Shown piece after piece: positions 37,529 through 45,661 of a stretch of DNA of 64,000 nucleotides; position 1 is the stretch's first letter; the number at the start of each line of letters is the position of its first letter. Location: positions 62,001 through 126,000 of the forward strand of contig NZ_LT800499.1 in the NCBI RefSeq assembly GCF_900166625.1, in the 5' to 3' direction. The stretch comes from Halobacillus massiliensis. GTDB lineage: Bacteria > Bacillota > Bacilli > Bacillales > Halobacillaceae. A program made the translations under genes and the position numbers. The notes below the pieces were generated by a model. It saw nothing but the letters and a program-made list of their open reading frames with translations, was not told where the DNA came from and made no database searches.

Positions 37529-37984
37529 ATGAAGAGGCGCTGGCTGATTCTTGGAGCAGCTTTATTGATCATTAGTTTAGGATTTAACTACTACCAATAT
37601 CAATCACACAAGACAGAGCTCACTGAAATTAAACAAAACGACGTCACTGCGATGAGAGGGCTTGCCACCGAACTGGCTGTACTAATCGGAGATGAAGACG
37701 CCGCTGAAGGAGAAATCCGTGCTCTGGCATTTTCGCTCAATCGCATGACATCCGATTTAGGGCAGAGCCAGCATTATTATCCCGGCAGCCATTCAGATCA
37801 TGACTTTTACCAAAAACTCGCACGGACTCTGCTCAGCTTCGTCTCTCAAAATGATGTGACTGAAATGCCGATGCAAACGAGAGATCTTATTTTCCAAACC
37901 GTTATGAGCAGCCTGGGCACGAAGGACGCGGAGTATGTAGAGCAGCAGCTCGCTCAAGTAATGGAGCGTCAACAGACACAGTAA
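37529..37984 (+). CDS. Hypothetical membrane-anchored protein
   Basis: I do not recognise this 151-residue protein. It has one N-terminal helix (WLILGAALLIISLGFNYY, residues 5-22), then a soluble, mostly helical region. GTGAGGAGG precedes the ATG, which supports translation. The exterior holds no cysteine pairs or known motif. It stands alone after threonine aldolase. A secreted or anchored sporulation or wall-related role is only a guess. Confidence 0.75.
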   Translation: MKRRWLILGAALLIISLGFNYYQYQSHKTELTEIKQNDVTAMRGLATELAVLIGDEDAAEGEIRALAFSLNRMTSDLGQSQHYYPGSHSDHDFYQKLARTLLSFVSQNDVTEMPMQTRDLIFQTVMSSLGTKDAEYVEQQLAQVMERQQTQ

Positions 37985-38020
37985 GCTGGCTGGGAAACGA
38001 ACCTTTTTTGATAAAAGATT

Positions 38021-38125
38021 GAGTTATTTAAGAATCGTGTGGAGTTATTTGAGAATTGAGCGGGATTATTTAAGAATCCCCCGGCGTTATTTACGAATAA
38101 CACGAGGTTACTAGAGAATCTTTCC
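38021..38125. repeat. Five imperfect 21-bp tandem repeats
   Basis: Units start at 38021, 38042, 38063, 38084 and 38105, each built as RRGTTATTTAAGAAT followed by six variable bases. Periodicity is exactly 21 bp, so the minus strand reads as seven-residue repeats (FLNNSxR type). No ribosome site supports a gene there, and I regard that reading frame as spurious. The fifth unit is the most diverged. Confidence 0.85.
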
Positions 38126-38208
38126 AGGAGATCTGTCAAAAAATGACGAATAACCGAAAGGCTGAAGGAAAAAATAAGAAATAAAGTCAAGAAGTAGTCT
38201 TCGGCCTG

Positions 38209-38236
38209 TTGACAATAAATTACAGGGTTCTATAAT
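38209..38236 (+). promoter_or_regulatory. Strong consensus promoter
   Basis: TTGACA and TATAAT, both perfect, with a 16 bp spacer. A terminator hairpin starts 11 bp after the -10, so the direct product would be very short unless it reads through toward asnB at 38564. Confidence 0.75.
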
Positions 38237-38246
38237 GGAAATAACG

Positions 38247-38287
38247 GCCGATACAAGCACGTTCTTGTATCGGCTCTTTTCCTTTAT
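38247..38287 (+). terminator. Terminator directly after the consensus promoter
   Basis: GCCGATACAAG pairs perfectly with CTTGTATCGGC, then TCTTTTCCTTT. The next 275 bases to asnB hold no gene that I can support. Confidence 0.85.
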
Positions 38288-38563
38288 TTGATGGATAAAT
38301 TATACTATTCTGCCAGAGAATAATTGAGATCGATTCCTTAAAAATTAGACATAGCAGATAAAGAACTTCATATAAAAAAAGAAACCAAATAAAGGGATCC
38401 ATCGTATTACCAGTAAGACGAAAAACCATGGCCTCCGATCTTTTAACTGTAGGGATTCCATGTGATTGAAACGTCTAAAAGGAAGGGCCTTTTAATATAA
38501 AAAGAAAGCGGCTCTTTCTAAATATACAGGGGAGAAATCAACAGCAAAAAGGGGTAATGAATC

Positions 38564-40477
38564 ATGTGCGGATTTATAGGGATTTTGCACAATAAAGGTA
38601 AGTTGACAGAGCAGGAAAGACGTTCGTTTGTTGAGGGGAATAATTGGATTAAACACCGCGGACCTGATGATGAGGGATATTATTATGATGAACAGGTCGC
38701 ACTCGGATTCCGCCGCTTAAGCATTATCGATATAGAAAGCGGCCATCAGCCGTTCACCTTTGAGGATGCACGTTATTGGATGGTTTTTAACGGCGAGATA
38801 TATAACTATGTAGAGCTGCGCGAGCAGTTAATAGAAAGAGGCTATACGTTTAATACCGAATCGGATACTGAAGTCATTGCTGTCCTTTTCCAGGATAAAA
38901 AAGAAGAAGCGTTTAAGCACCTGCGCGGAATGTTCAGTATCTTGATCTGGGATAAACAGAACAAGGAATTGTACGGCGCCCGTGACCCGTTTGGCATTAA
39001 GCCGCTTTTCTATTATGAAACAGAGGACGAAATCGCCTTTGCTTCTGAGAAAAAATCACTGAGCGGAAGCATGAATGATGTGTCTCCACTTGCGCTGCAG
39101 CACTACTTGAGCTATCAGTATGTGCCTGAGCCGATGACGTTGACAGAAGGTATACATAAGGTAGAGCCTGGCCACTACTTTGTGAAAAAGCCAAGGGAAC
39201 CACTGAAGATGGAGCGTTATTTCCATGCGACATTCCAGCCGACCATCTCTGAAGAATCACGTCAGATCAAGCGTATCCAGGACGTTCTGTGTGATTCCGT
39301 GGATGTTCATATGCGCAGTGATGTGCCGGTCGGCTCCTTTTTATCCGGTGGGATCGACTCCTCGCTGATCGTTTCAATTGCGCGTAAGTTCAATCCTAAT
39401 ATAAAAACATTTTCTGTCGGATTTGAACGCGAAGGCTATTCCGAAGTAGATGTCGCCAAAGAAACGGCTTCTGTGTTAAACGTAGAAAATCATGATTACT
39501 TAATTACAGCGGATGAATATGTAAGCAAGCTGCCGAAAATTATGTGGCACATGGATGATCCATTAGCAGATCCAGCCTGTGTTCCGCTTTATTTCGTAGC
39601 CCGTGAAGCACGCAAGCATGTGACGGTAGTCCTTTCAGGAGAAGGAGCCGACGAACTGTTTGGTGGATATAACATTTATCGCGAACCAGAATCTCTTAAA
39701 GCCTTCCAATCAATGCCGTGGCTTTTGAAAAAAGCGATCAACCAGGTGGCCCGCGTGCTTCCTGAAGGCATGCGCGGAAAGAGCCTGCTTGAACGCGGCA
39801 CGACACCGCTTAAAGACCGCTATATCGGCAATGCGAAAATGTTTGAAGAAGCGGATAAACAACAGCTGCTTTCCAAATATGCAAAGGAATATCCATATCA
39901 GTCGATTACGAAGCATATGTACGAAACAGCCCACGAATATCATCCGACACACCAGATGCAGTATGTGGATATTCACACATGGCTGCGTGGAGACATTTTA
40001 TTAAAAGCCGATAAAATGACAATGGCCAACTCTCTTGAACTTCGCGTACCATTCTTAGATAAAGAAGTATTCAAGGTGGCCCGTGAATTATCAGTCAGTA
40101 ACACGATCGCTGACGGCACAACGAAATCCATTTTAAGAAAAGCGGCAAGAGGCATCGTGCCGGATCACGTGCTTGACCGTAAGAAGCTCGGCTTCCCGGT
40201 GCCGATTCGCCACTGGCTGCGTAACGAGCTGTATGACTGGGCAAAAGACCTGATCACCAACAGCCCGACGGACTACCTGATCAACAAGCAGGTTGTTTTA
40301 GATCTTCTGGAAGCACATCTTCAGGAAAGAGGAGACTACTCCCGTAAGCTCTGGACGGTACTTATGTTCATGGTATGGCACCAGGTTTACATCGAAGGCG
40401 TCTATTCTTTTGAAGAGCTGCAAAAAGTGGATGAAACAGAAAGTAAAGTTCTTGAACAGGCAATGCTGGCACAATAA
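38564..40477 (+). CDS. asnB: Asparagine synthase (glutamine-hydrolysing)
   Basis: It makes asparagine from aspartate, ATP and glutamine. It has 637 residues, close to B. subtilis AsnB (632). The class II glutaminase domain begins MCGFIG with nucleophile Cys2, and has WIKHRGPDDEGYY, FNGEIYNYVELR and ESDTEV. The synthetase domain has GSFLSGGIDSSLIVSIA (PPi loop), LSGEGADELFGGYNIYR and RKKLGFPVPIRHW. The ATG at 38564 follows AAAGGGG. Amidated or wall-precursor substrates are possible for some homologues but not indicated here. Confidence 0.96.
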   Translation: MCGFIGILHNKGKLTEQERRSFVEGNNWIKHRGPDDEGYYYDEQVALGFRRLSIIDIESGHQPFTFEDARYWMVFNGEIYNYVELREQLIERGYTFNTESDTEVIAVLFQDKKEEAFKHLRGMFSILIWDKQNKELYGARDPFGIKPLFYYETEDEIAFASEKKSLSGSMNDVSPLALQHYLSYQYVPEPMTLTEGIHKVEPGHYFVKKPREPLKMERYFHATFQPTISEESRQIKRIQDVLCDSVDVHMRSDVPVGSFLSGGIDSSLIVSIARKFNPNIKTFSVGFEREGYSEVDVAKETASVLNVENHDYLITADEYVSKLPKIMWHMDDPLADPACVPLYFVAREARKHVTVVLSGEGADELFGGYNIYREPESLKAFQSMPWLLKKAINQVARVLPEGMRGKSLLERGTTPLKDRYIGNAKMFEEADKQQLLSKYAKEYPYQSITKHMYETAHEYHPTHQMQYVDIHTWLRGDILLKADKMTMANSLELRVPFLDKEVFKVARELSVSNTIADGTTKSILRKAARGIVPDHVLDRKKLGFPVPIRHWLRNELYDWAKDLITNSPTDYLINKQVVLDLLEAHLQERGDYSRKLWTVLMFMVWHQVYIEGVYSFEELQKVDETESKVLEQAMLAQ

Positions 40478-40484
40478 GTAGAAG

Positions 40485-40516
40485 GAAACGGGCGTTAGCG
40501 TTCGTTTCTTTTTTTG
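40485..40516 (+). terminator. Terminator after asnB
   Basis: GAAACGGGCG pairs with CGTTCGTTTC (two G-T wobbles) across TTAG, then TTTTTTTG. Confidence 0.8.
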
Positions 40517-40525
40517 TTTGCACTG

Positions 40526-40693
40526 GTTTCCTTTACTTTAATAGAAAGCCGGGCCATGGGAAAGACTCGCTTTCCATGGGCGAACGGTGAGCTTCCTCGG
40601 GCTTTTAGCCCTCCGGGATCTCACCCTGTTCTTTTTTCCCATAGGAGTCTCGATGTTTCCCCCGGCCCTTTATGTTTTTTTGAGTAACGGAAC
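40526..40693 (-). repeat. Dispersed repeat, A-type unit
   Basis: A 168 bp unit with a degenerate left end (GTTTCCTTTAC) and an intact right end AACGGAAC. The interior is nearly identical to 26853-27022. It is followed by a spacer of a second type (GTAAGAAAAATCTTTT) that resembles the one between the units at 1-334. Confidence 0.85.
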
Positions 40694-40743
40694 TTGGAGG
40701 TAAGAAAAATCTTTTCCATCGGATCGTTAAGTAAAATTACGAC

Positions 40744-40908
40744 GTTTCGTTTTCACTATTAAAGTTAAAGCGGCTGGGAAATGGCGAGACTCCTGCAGGG
40801 AGATAGAGCCATGGTGAGATCCGCGAGTGTAACGAGCTAGCTCACCGGCTCCCCGCGGAAAGCGAGTCATTTCCAAGCCGATTTTCGTTACACATAATAA
40901 ACGAAACA
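40744..40908 (+). repeat. Dispersed repeat, B-type unit with compensated ends
   Basis: A 165 bp unit bounded by GTTTCGTTTT and ATAAACGAAAC. Both ends carry the matching change relative to GTTCCGTT/AACGGAAC, so their complementarity is kept. Confidence 0.87.
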
Positions 40909-40939
40909 GCTCATTCTCTACTACCATTAAAAATATGTT

Positions 40940-41063
40940 AAGCCTCCTACAGGGGAGATAAAGCCATGGCGAGATCCGAGAGCGCAACGAGCTAGCTCAC
41001 CGGATTCCCGCTTAAAAGCGAGCTATTTCCCAGCCGCTTTTCGCTACACACGATAAACGGAAT
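40940..41063 (+). repeat. Dispersed repeat, degenerate B-type unit
   Basis: It retains CTCCTACAGGGGAGATAAAGCC, GAGATCCGAGAG, ACGAGCTAGCTCACCGG and AGCTATTTCCCAGCCGCTTT, ending AAACGGAAT, but lacks the first 40 or so bases. It stands in tandem with the preceding B unit. Confidence 0.78.
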
Positions 41064-41119
41064 CGTCTTTCCTAGTCCACCGCACATATAAACAAAACAG
41101 AGCACTTCTACTGGTAAAT

Positions 41120-41163
41120 AAAAAGAGCCAGCACACCTAAAAAGGACAGGGCTGACTCTTTTT
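41120..41163 (-). terminator. Terminator of the SRPBCC gene
   Basis: AAAAAGAG-CAGC pairs with GCTG-CTCTTTTT across a loop of about 17 bases. It ends the minus-strand gene. Confidence 0.7.
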
Positions 41164-41554
41164 ATAATTCCACCGTTTCTTTTAACATCTGCAGATCCTT
41201 CGATACGAGCACAGCATCCAACAAGAAGTCCTCTTCAGAAACCTCAGGCAGCTGGTACAGCGTAAAAATCACTTCACACCCAGACCCGTTTGGAACGACG
41301 CGCATCGGATTTAAAATTTCGGCACCTGTGCCCATCGTTACATAATGATCAAGAACTCCATACTCATTCTCCGGTACGAACTCGACCTTGGCCCAGCCGT
41401 CCTCGGTTTCGGCAATCCAATCTCCCTCTTTTTTTGCGACAGACAGGCAGAACGATTTTGCCCATGCTGCCAGGTTCATTGGCTCAAGCACAAACTGGTA
41501 CACTTCCTCCATCGGCCGGTTGATTGAGACACTCACAGTTTTAGATTCATACAT
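41162..41554 (-). CDS. SRPBCC-fold protein, copy 1
   Basis: A 130-residue START/Bet v1-like protein that probably binds a hydrophobic ligand. The pattern is an N-terminal strand (KTVSVSINRPMEEVYQFV), EPMNLAAWAKSFCLSVA, and a C-terminal helix (EVSEEDFLLDAVLVSKDLQMLKETVE). I chose the ATG at 41554, with GAAGGAG upstream. It is nearly half identical to the product of 45120-45515, so the two are paralogues placed on either side of a two-component system. The ligand is unknown. Confidence 0.82.
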   Translation of the reverse strand: MYESKTVSVSINRPMEEVYQFVLEPMNLAAWAKSFCLSVAKKEGDWIAETEDGWAKVEFVPENEYGVLDHYVTMGTGAEILNPMRVVPNGSGCEVIFTLYQLPEVSEEDFLLDAVLVSKDLQMLKETVEL

Positions 41555-41644
41555 TAGCAAGCAACTCCTTCACCCAATTGATACCCTATTTTGCATAAAA
41601 TTGATCCTGGAAATTTTATAAAATTGGAAAAAGGAGGATAATGG

Positions 41645-42130
41645 CTATCGTTTGCGATCAAATTTCATGAATCCGATAAAGATGAAAAGCGACCCTGCCA
41701 TGTTACACAGGACACGGAATCCGTGGACGATCAGGAACTCTCTCGCCGTCTGTTTTAAGAAAGCGGCACTGTGAACGTCCGCTCCTTCAATAAACATAAT
41801 TTCATTGCGCGGCCATTCAAACAGAATCGAAGCAGAACCCTCAAGCATGATCATCAGCATGCTCGCAATCACCCACCATCGGGTGGATTTATGACGCCAC
41901 ACAAGTAAAGCAGCAACGGCTCCGGTTACGATACTTAAAAAGCCAAGCGGCGGAAAATACGTGTTAGGCGCTGCCACTTTCATGAATTCCATGCCTACTT
42001 CAAAGGAATGCGGGATATTATAAAAGATGTTTGGGTACACCATAAAGGTCTGTAGTAAAATACTGCCAAGCATAATCAGCTGAATCCATAAGTGTCCGGC
42101 AATTGAACCAAAAGTAAATTTTTCTTTCAT
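41645..42130 (-). CDS. Four-helix membrane protein of unknown function
   Basis: A 161-residue protein with four hydrophobic segments (about 14-33, 55-77, 84-103 and 130-155). I do not recognise the family with confidence. The size and helix pattern resemble DUF1772/anthrone-oxygenase-like proteins. Its ATG overlaps the stop of the upstream gene (ATGA), so the two membrane proteins are translationally coupled and may form a complex. Confidence 0.75.
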   Translation of the reverse strand: MKEKFTFGSIAGHLWIQLIMLGSILLQTFMVYPNIFYNIPHSFEVGMEFMKVAAPNTYFPPLGFLSIVTGAVAALLVWRHKSTRWWVIASMLMIMLEGSASILFEWPRNEIMFIEGADVHSAAFLKQTAREFLIVHGFRVLCNMAGSLFIFIGFMKFDRKR

Positions 42131-42507
42131 TTTTGTTCCTCCTTTGTTTTTTGCAAGCCGGCGGCAATAACACCTGCAGCCAATCCCCAGATCGCGTTTG
42201 TAAGGAGCACGCTGAGTGCTCCAAGCGAATGAGTCAGCGGTCCCTGCAAGTCACCAGTAACAATCGGTGACAGCACTGCACTGATAACGATGGCAAACAT
42301 TCCATAAACAAGGCCGGCTCCGATCAGCGTTTTAACGGGCTGGTCGATATCCTTCCAGACAGCGGCCGCCACCCATACGATCGTGATCACAAAGGTGACA
42401 GCCTGGCTGGCTGCGGGCTTGCCTATCATTTCAAGCAGTCCAAGACCGCTGAAGAGCGGACGAATAAGCGCAAGGGCGCCGAGGGTAAATATAAATGTAT
42501 AGTTCAT
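42127..42507 (-). CDS. Four-helix membrane protein, first gene of a two-gene operon
   Basis: A 126-residue protein, almost entirely four hydrophobic helices. I chose the ATG at 42507, with AAGGAGTG upstream; the GTG four codons earlier lies inside that ribosome site. Family not recognised. It is divergent from the two-component genes across a long inverted repeat, so it is a good candidate target of that system. Confidence 0.75.
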   Translation of the reverse strand: MNYTFIFTLGALALIRPLFSGLGLLEMIGKPAASQAVTFVITIVWVAAAVWKDIDQPVKTLIGAGLVYGMFAIVISAVLSPIVTGDLQGPLTHSLGALSVLLTNAIWGLAAGVIAAGLQKTKEEQK

Positions 42508-42571
42508 TTCTAGCTTCACTCCTTTGCTGTCTCTATCATAGAAATCATTTCTAAATAAACCCTTTCTCGAT

Positions 42572-42611
42572 TCTTAAATTTTTCTTAAATCGCCTTAAGA
42601 AAAATTTAAGA
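42572..42611. promoter_or_regulatory. Long inverted repeat in a divergent promoter region
   Basis: TCTTAAATTTTTCTTAA and its exact reverse complement (17 bp) flank ATCGCC. Each arm holds two TCTTAA copies 11 bp apart. OmpR-family regulators bind direct repeats spaced one helical turn, so this is a likely operator for the regulator encoded at 43772. Confidence 0.65.
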
Positions 42612-42681
42612 TTCAGGGATTAGAATAAAGAGAGAGTGTGAGCTCGCGTCCATTTCCCTTCAAAACTTAAAAAGAAAGCAG

Positions 42682-43794
42682 GTGAGGAGCGTGTCAATTC
42701 GAAAGAGATTAATATTATCCAATCTCGCCATGATTGTTTTACCAATAATCGCGTTGATCCTTATGGAAGTTTTTCTAGGTGTTGTCATGTTCCACGTGTT
42801 TAACATGGAGCCGGGGAGCAGTCTGGAGTTGTTTACACAGATTCGTTTTCTCGGCATGATTCTAATCCTTATCGTGACGAACGGGCTCTTAACCTTTTAT
42901 ATGTCTAAAACGATCATTAAGCCGGTCAGGAGGCTCTCGGAAGCATCAAAAATAATTGCCAACGGAGAGCTCAATTTCAGTATTCAACCTGAGCGCCGGG
43001 ACGAATTAGGTGAGCTGGCACAGAGCTTTGAAGTGATGCGCAGGAAGCTGCAGGAGGCTGAACAGCTGCAGAAGAAATATGAAAACGACCGAAAAGAACT
43101 GATTGCCAGCATCTCGCATGATCTAAAAACACCCATTACATCGATCAAAGGCTATGTCGAAGGGATCCGCGACGGCGTGGCCGATACGCCGGAGAAGCAG
43201 AATCGCTATATGAACACGATTTATAAAAAAGCGAATGAGATGGATCATTTAATTGATGAGCTGTTTCTGTATTCCAAACTTGAGGTTCAGCGTGTGCCGT
43301 TTCATTTCGGGAAAGTAGATCTCTATGCTTACTTTGAAGATTATTTAGAAGAGGCGGCTCTCTATAACGATATAAAAGGGGAGCTTCAGCCAAAAGAGAA
43401 GCAGAGTTTTTTCGTAAAAGCCGACCGTGAACAGCTCAACCGTGTCGTAACAAACCTGATCCAAAACAGTCTCAAGCATATGGAAAAAGAAGAGAAACAG
43501 CTGAAGGTGGAGCTTAAAGAATACGGTGAAAAAATTGAGACACGTCTCACAGACAATGGAACGGGCATACCAGAAGAGCATCTGCCCCACATTTTTGAAC
43601 AATTTTACCGTGGAGATCAGGCGCGAAGCGGGGCAGCCGGAGGCAGCGGTCTCGGTCTGGCCATCGTGAAAAAGATCATAGAGGAGCATGGCGGGGATAT
43701 CAGTGCCGAAAGCGAAGCAGGAAAAGGAACGACGATTATCTTTACATTGGAAAAATGGGAGGACGACCAGGATGGAGAGAATTCTCATCATTGA
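42682..43794 (+). CDS. Sensor histidine kinase
   Basis: A 370-residue membrane kinase. TM1 is at about 12-35 and TM2 at about 52-72, with a short extracellular loop of under 20 residues, as in intramembrane-sensing kinases. HAMP is [21 protein letters not shown], DHp is [23 protein letters not shown], and the catalytic domain has [21 protein letters not shown] and [13 protein letters not shown]. The start is uncertain: GTG 42682, or GTG 42691 just after GGTGAGGAG. It overlaps the regulator gene. The signal is unknown. Confidence 0.92.
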   Translation: MRSVSIRKRLILSNLAMIVLPIIALILMEVFLGVVMFHVFNMEPGSSLELFTQIRFLGMILILIVTNGLLTFYMSKTIIKPVRRLSEASKIIANGELNFSIQPERRDELGELAQSFEVMRRKLQEAEQLQKKYENDRKELIASISHDLKTPITSIKGYVEGIRDGVADTPEKQNRYMNTIYKKANEMDHLIDELFLYSKLEVQRVPFHFGKVDLYAYFEDYLEEAALYNDIKGELQPKEKQSFFVKADREQLNRVVTNLIQNSLKHMEKEEKQLKVELKEYGEKIETRLTDNGTGIPEEHLPHIFEQFYRGDQARSGAAGGSGLGLAIVKKIIEEHGGDISAESEAGKGTTIIFTLEKWEDDQDGENSHH

Positions 43795-44458
43795 AGATGA
43801 GCGGGAAATCGCTGAGCTGGAACGCGACTATTTGGAAATGAACGGATTTACGGTCGATATCGAAGGAGACGGAAAGATCGGCTTAAAGAAGGCCATGGAA
43901 GAGGAGTACGACTTGCTGCTGCTCGATTTAATGCTGCCTGGTCAGAGCGGTTTTGAAATCTGCAAAACCGTTCGAAAGGAAAAGGAAATCCCCATCCTTA
44001 TGATCACAGCGAAAAACGATGATATCGATAAAGTCAGAGGCCTCGGTCTGGGAGCTGATGATTACATCGTCAAACCCTTCAGTCCAAACGAGCTCGTCGC
44101 CCGAGTGAAGGCCCATTTAGCCAGATATAACCGTCTGGTGAAAAAGAAGGTTAACGAAAACGGTATTCGCATAAGAGGGCTGCACATTGACCGTGCATCG
44201 CGCCGGGTGTTTATGAACGGGGAAGAAAAAACACTGACTGCGAAAGAGTACGATTTGTTTTTATTCATGGCGCTTCATCCGAACCGTGTGTTCAGCAAGG
44301 AGGATCTGTTTGAGAAAATCTGGGGGCTTGATGCGCTCGCAGACAACACGACAGTGACGGTCCATATCAGAAGGATCCGTGAAAAAATTGAACAAGACCC
44401 CTCAAAACCAGAATTCATTGATACGATCTGGGGTGTCGGCTACCGTTTTCTTAAATAA
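43772..44458 (+). CDS. OmpR-family response regulator
   Basis: A 228-residue regulator paired with the upstream kinase. The receiver ([14 protein letters not shown]) has phospho-acceptor D52 in LLLDLMLPG and the [15 protein letters not shown] segment. The C-terminal winged helix is [31 protein letters not shown] and [18 protein letters not shown] chose the ATG at 43772, preceded by GGGAGGA. It overlaps the kinase stop by 23 bases. Its probable binding site is the inverted repeat at 42572-42611. Confidence 0.95.
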   Translation: MERILIIEDEREIAELERDYLEMNGFTVDIEGDGKIGLKKAMEEEYDLLLLDLMLPGQSGFEICKTVRKEKEIPILMITAKNDDIDKVRGLGLGADDYIVKPFSPNELVARVKAHLARYNRLVKKKVNENGIRIRGLHIDRASRRVFMNGEEKTLTAKEYDLFLFMALHPNRVFSKEDLFEKIWGLDALADNTTVTVHIRRIREKIEQDPSKPEFIDTIWGVGYRFLK

Positions 44459-44615
44459 TCAGTGCCGTTTTTACACTGCCTGGCAAAGTCATAAAGAATT
44501 AACCCATATTCTCTTATGACCCTGAATATATCCCCATATTTTGGCATTGGCAGACGTTAGATGGATTACAGTAGGAGATGCTGTTTCTCATTGTGTTTTA
44601 GCGGCACATGCATTT

Positions 44616-44644
44616 TTGGACTTTTCTGACAGATGCGTTATGAT
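44616..44644 (+). promoter_or_regulatory. Candidate promoter of the DUF6438 gene
   Basis: TTGGAC and TATGAT with a 17 bp spacer, 44 bp before the TTG start. Confidence 0.5.
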
Positions 44645-44687
44645 TAAAAGCGTGAGAGATTTTATAACAAACAAGGAGGCGGATTAG

Positions 44688-45092
44688 TTGTTTAAAACAC
44701 TCACTCTCGAACGCACCGCATGCGAAGGAGAGTCCCCTGTTTATAAAGTAAACATCTCAAGTGATGGAGACGTCGATTGGGAAGGACGGGAACACGTCCG
44801 AATGGATGGTCACCATACATGGACACTGGACGAAGAAGAAGTCCAGCAGCTGAATGAGCTCATTGAAGACTTCAACTATATGTCCTATCAATACATTCAA
44901 GGCGATCGGCAATCGGACTCCGCCCACCCCTACTGTAAAACATCCGTGCAAAATGAAAAAGGATGTTACCGGGAAATCAACCACTACCTCGGAGATACCC
45001 TTCAGATTGGAAGAGACCTCGAAGTATTTGAAGAGAAGGTTGAAGAAATTGCTGGCACCCGCGCCTATATCGGCAACCTGAATCCCAGCTAA
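44688..45092 (+). CDS. DUF6438-like protein
   Basis: A 134-residue soluble protein with the DUF6438 layout: an N-terminal strand (LERTACEGESPVYKVNISSDGDVDWEGREHV), a central helix (EEEVQQLNELIEDFNYMSYQY) and a later YREINHYLGD segment. The start is TTG at 44688, with AAGGAGG at 6-8 bases. Function unknown. It has two free cysteines near the C-terminal half. It is convergent with the second SRPBCC gene, 27 bases away. Confidence 0.75.
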   Translation: MFKTLTLERTACEGESPVYKVNISSDGDVDWEGREHVRMDGHHTWTLDEEEVQQLNELIEDFNYMSYQYIQGDRQSDSAHPYCKTSVQNEKGCYREINHYLGDTLQIGRDLEVFEEKVEEIAGTRAYIGNLNPS

Positions 45093-45119
45093 AATTAAAT
45101 CGGGGCGAAGCGGCCGCTG

Positions 45120-45515
45120 TCAGATCGATTCCAGCGTCATTTTTAATTGCCGCAGGTCACTTGCCGCCATCGCCCCATCTAATAAAAAGTTCTCCTCAGA
45201 CACTTCAGGCAGACGGAAAAGCGTCAGCATCACTTCACAGCAGTCACGATACGAAACGACCCGCATCGGATAGTACAATTCCTCTCCATTAGCCAGTGTT
45301 AATGAAAAATCCAGCACTCCATAGGAATTATCTCCAGTAAACTGAACACATGCCGAACCATCCCCTGACTCTACATACCATTTCTCATTTTTCTGAGCGA
45401 CCGACACACAAAAAGACTTTGCCCAGGCCGCTAAATTCATCGGCTCCCGTACGAAGCTATGTACCTCACTGCTTTTTTTATCGATCGTCATCCCAATCGT
45501 TCTCGCCTCAAGCAT
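45120..45515 (-). CDS. SRPBCC-fold protein, copy 2
   Basis: A 131-residue paralogue of the 41162-41554 product. They share EPMNLAAWAKSFC, SVA, YGVLD, PMRVV, CEV and LPEVSEE.FLLD, and are nearly half identical overall. I chose the ATG at 45515, because GAGGAGGAAGGG lies directly upstream. Earlier in-frame codons are Arg-rich and overlap that ribosome site. This copy has a CC pair (YRDCCEV). Ligand and role unknown. Confidence 0.82.
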   Translation of the reverse strand: MLEARTIGMTIDKKSSEVHSFVREPMNLAAWAKSFCVSVAQKNEKWYVESGDGSACVQFTGDNSYGVLDFSLTLANGEELYYPMRVVSYRDCCEVMLTLFRLPEVSEENFLLDGAMAASDLRQLKMTLESI

Positions 45516-45661
45516 ACCCTTCCTCCTCAGCCGCATCACGTTTTCGTCCCTATAGTCTTTAGCCAACTGAGCTGAAAATATTTAAAGTTGTTATTGGTGA
45601 TTTTTACCCCCTTATGTATAAAAAGTGAGAAAACACACAGTACTAACATGAGGTGGTAGAA

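Noticed and set aside
37969-38190. Minus-strand protein with heptad repeats over the 21-bp array
   Set aside because: No ribosome site, and the repeat period is explained by the DNA. Plausible neighbours lie on the other strand.
38290-38563. T-box leader before asnB
   Set aside because: No AGGGTGGNACCGCG core and no antiterminator pair. The only stem is the short hairpin at 38247.
42788-42803. parS half-site TGTTCCACGTG in the kinase gene
   Set aside because: The right half (TTTAAC) does not complete the palindrome, so it is likely chance within coding sequence.
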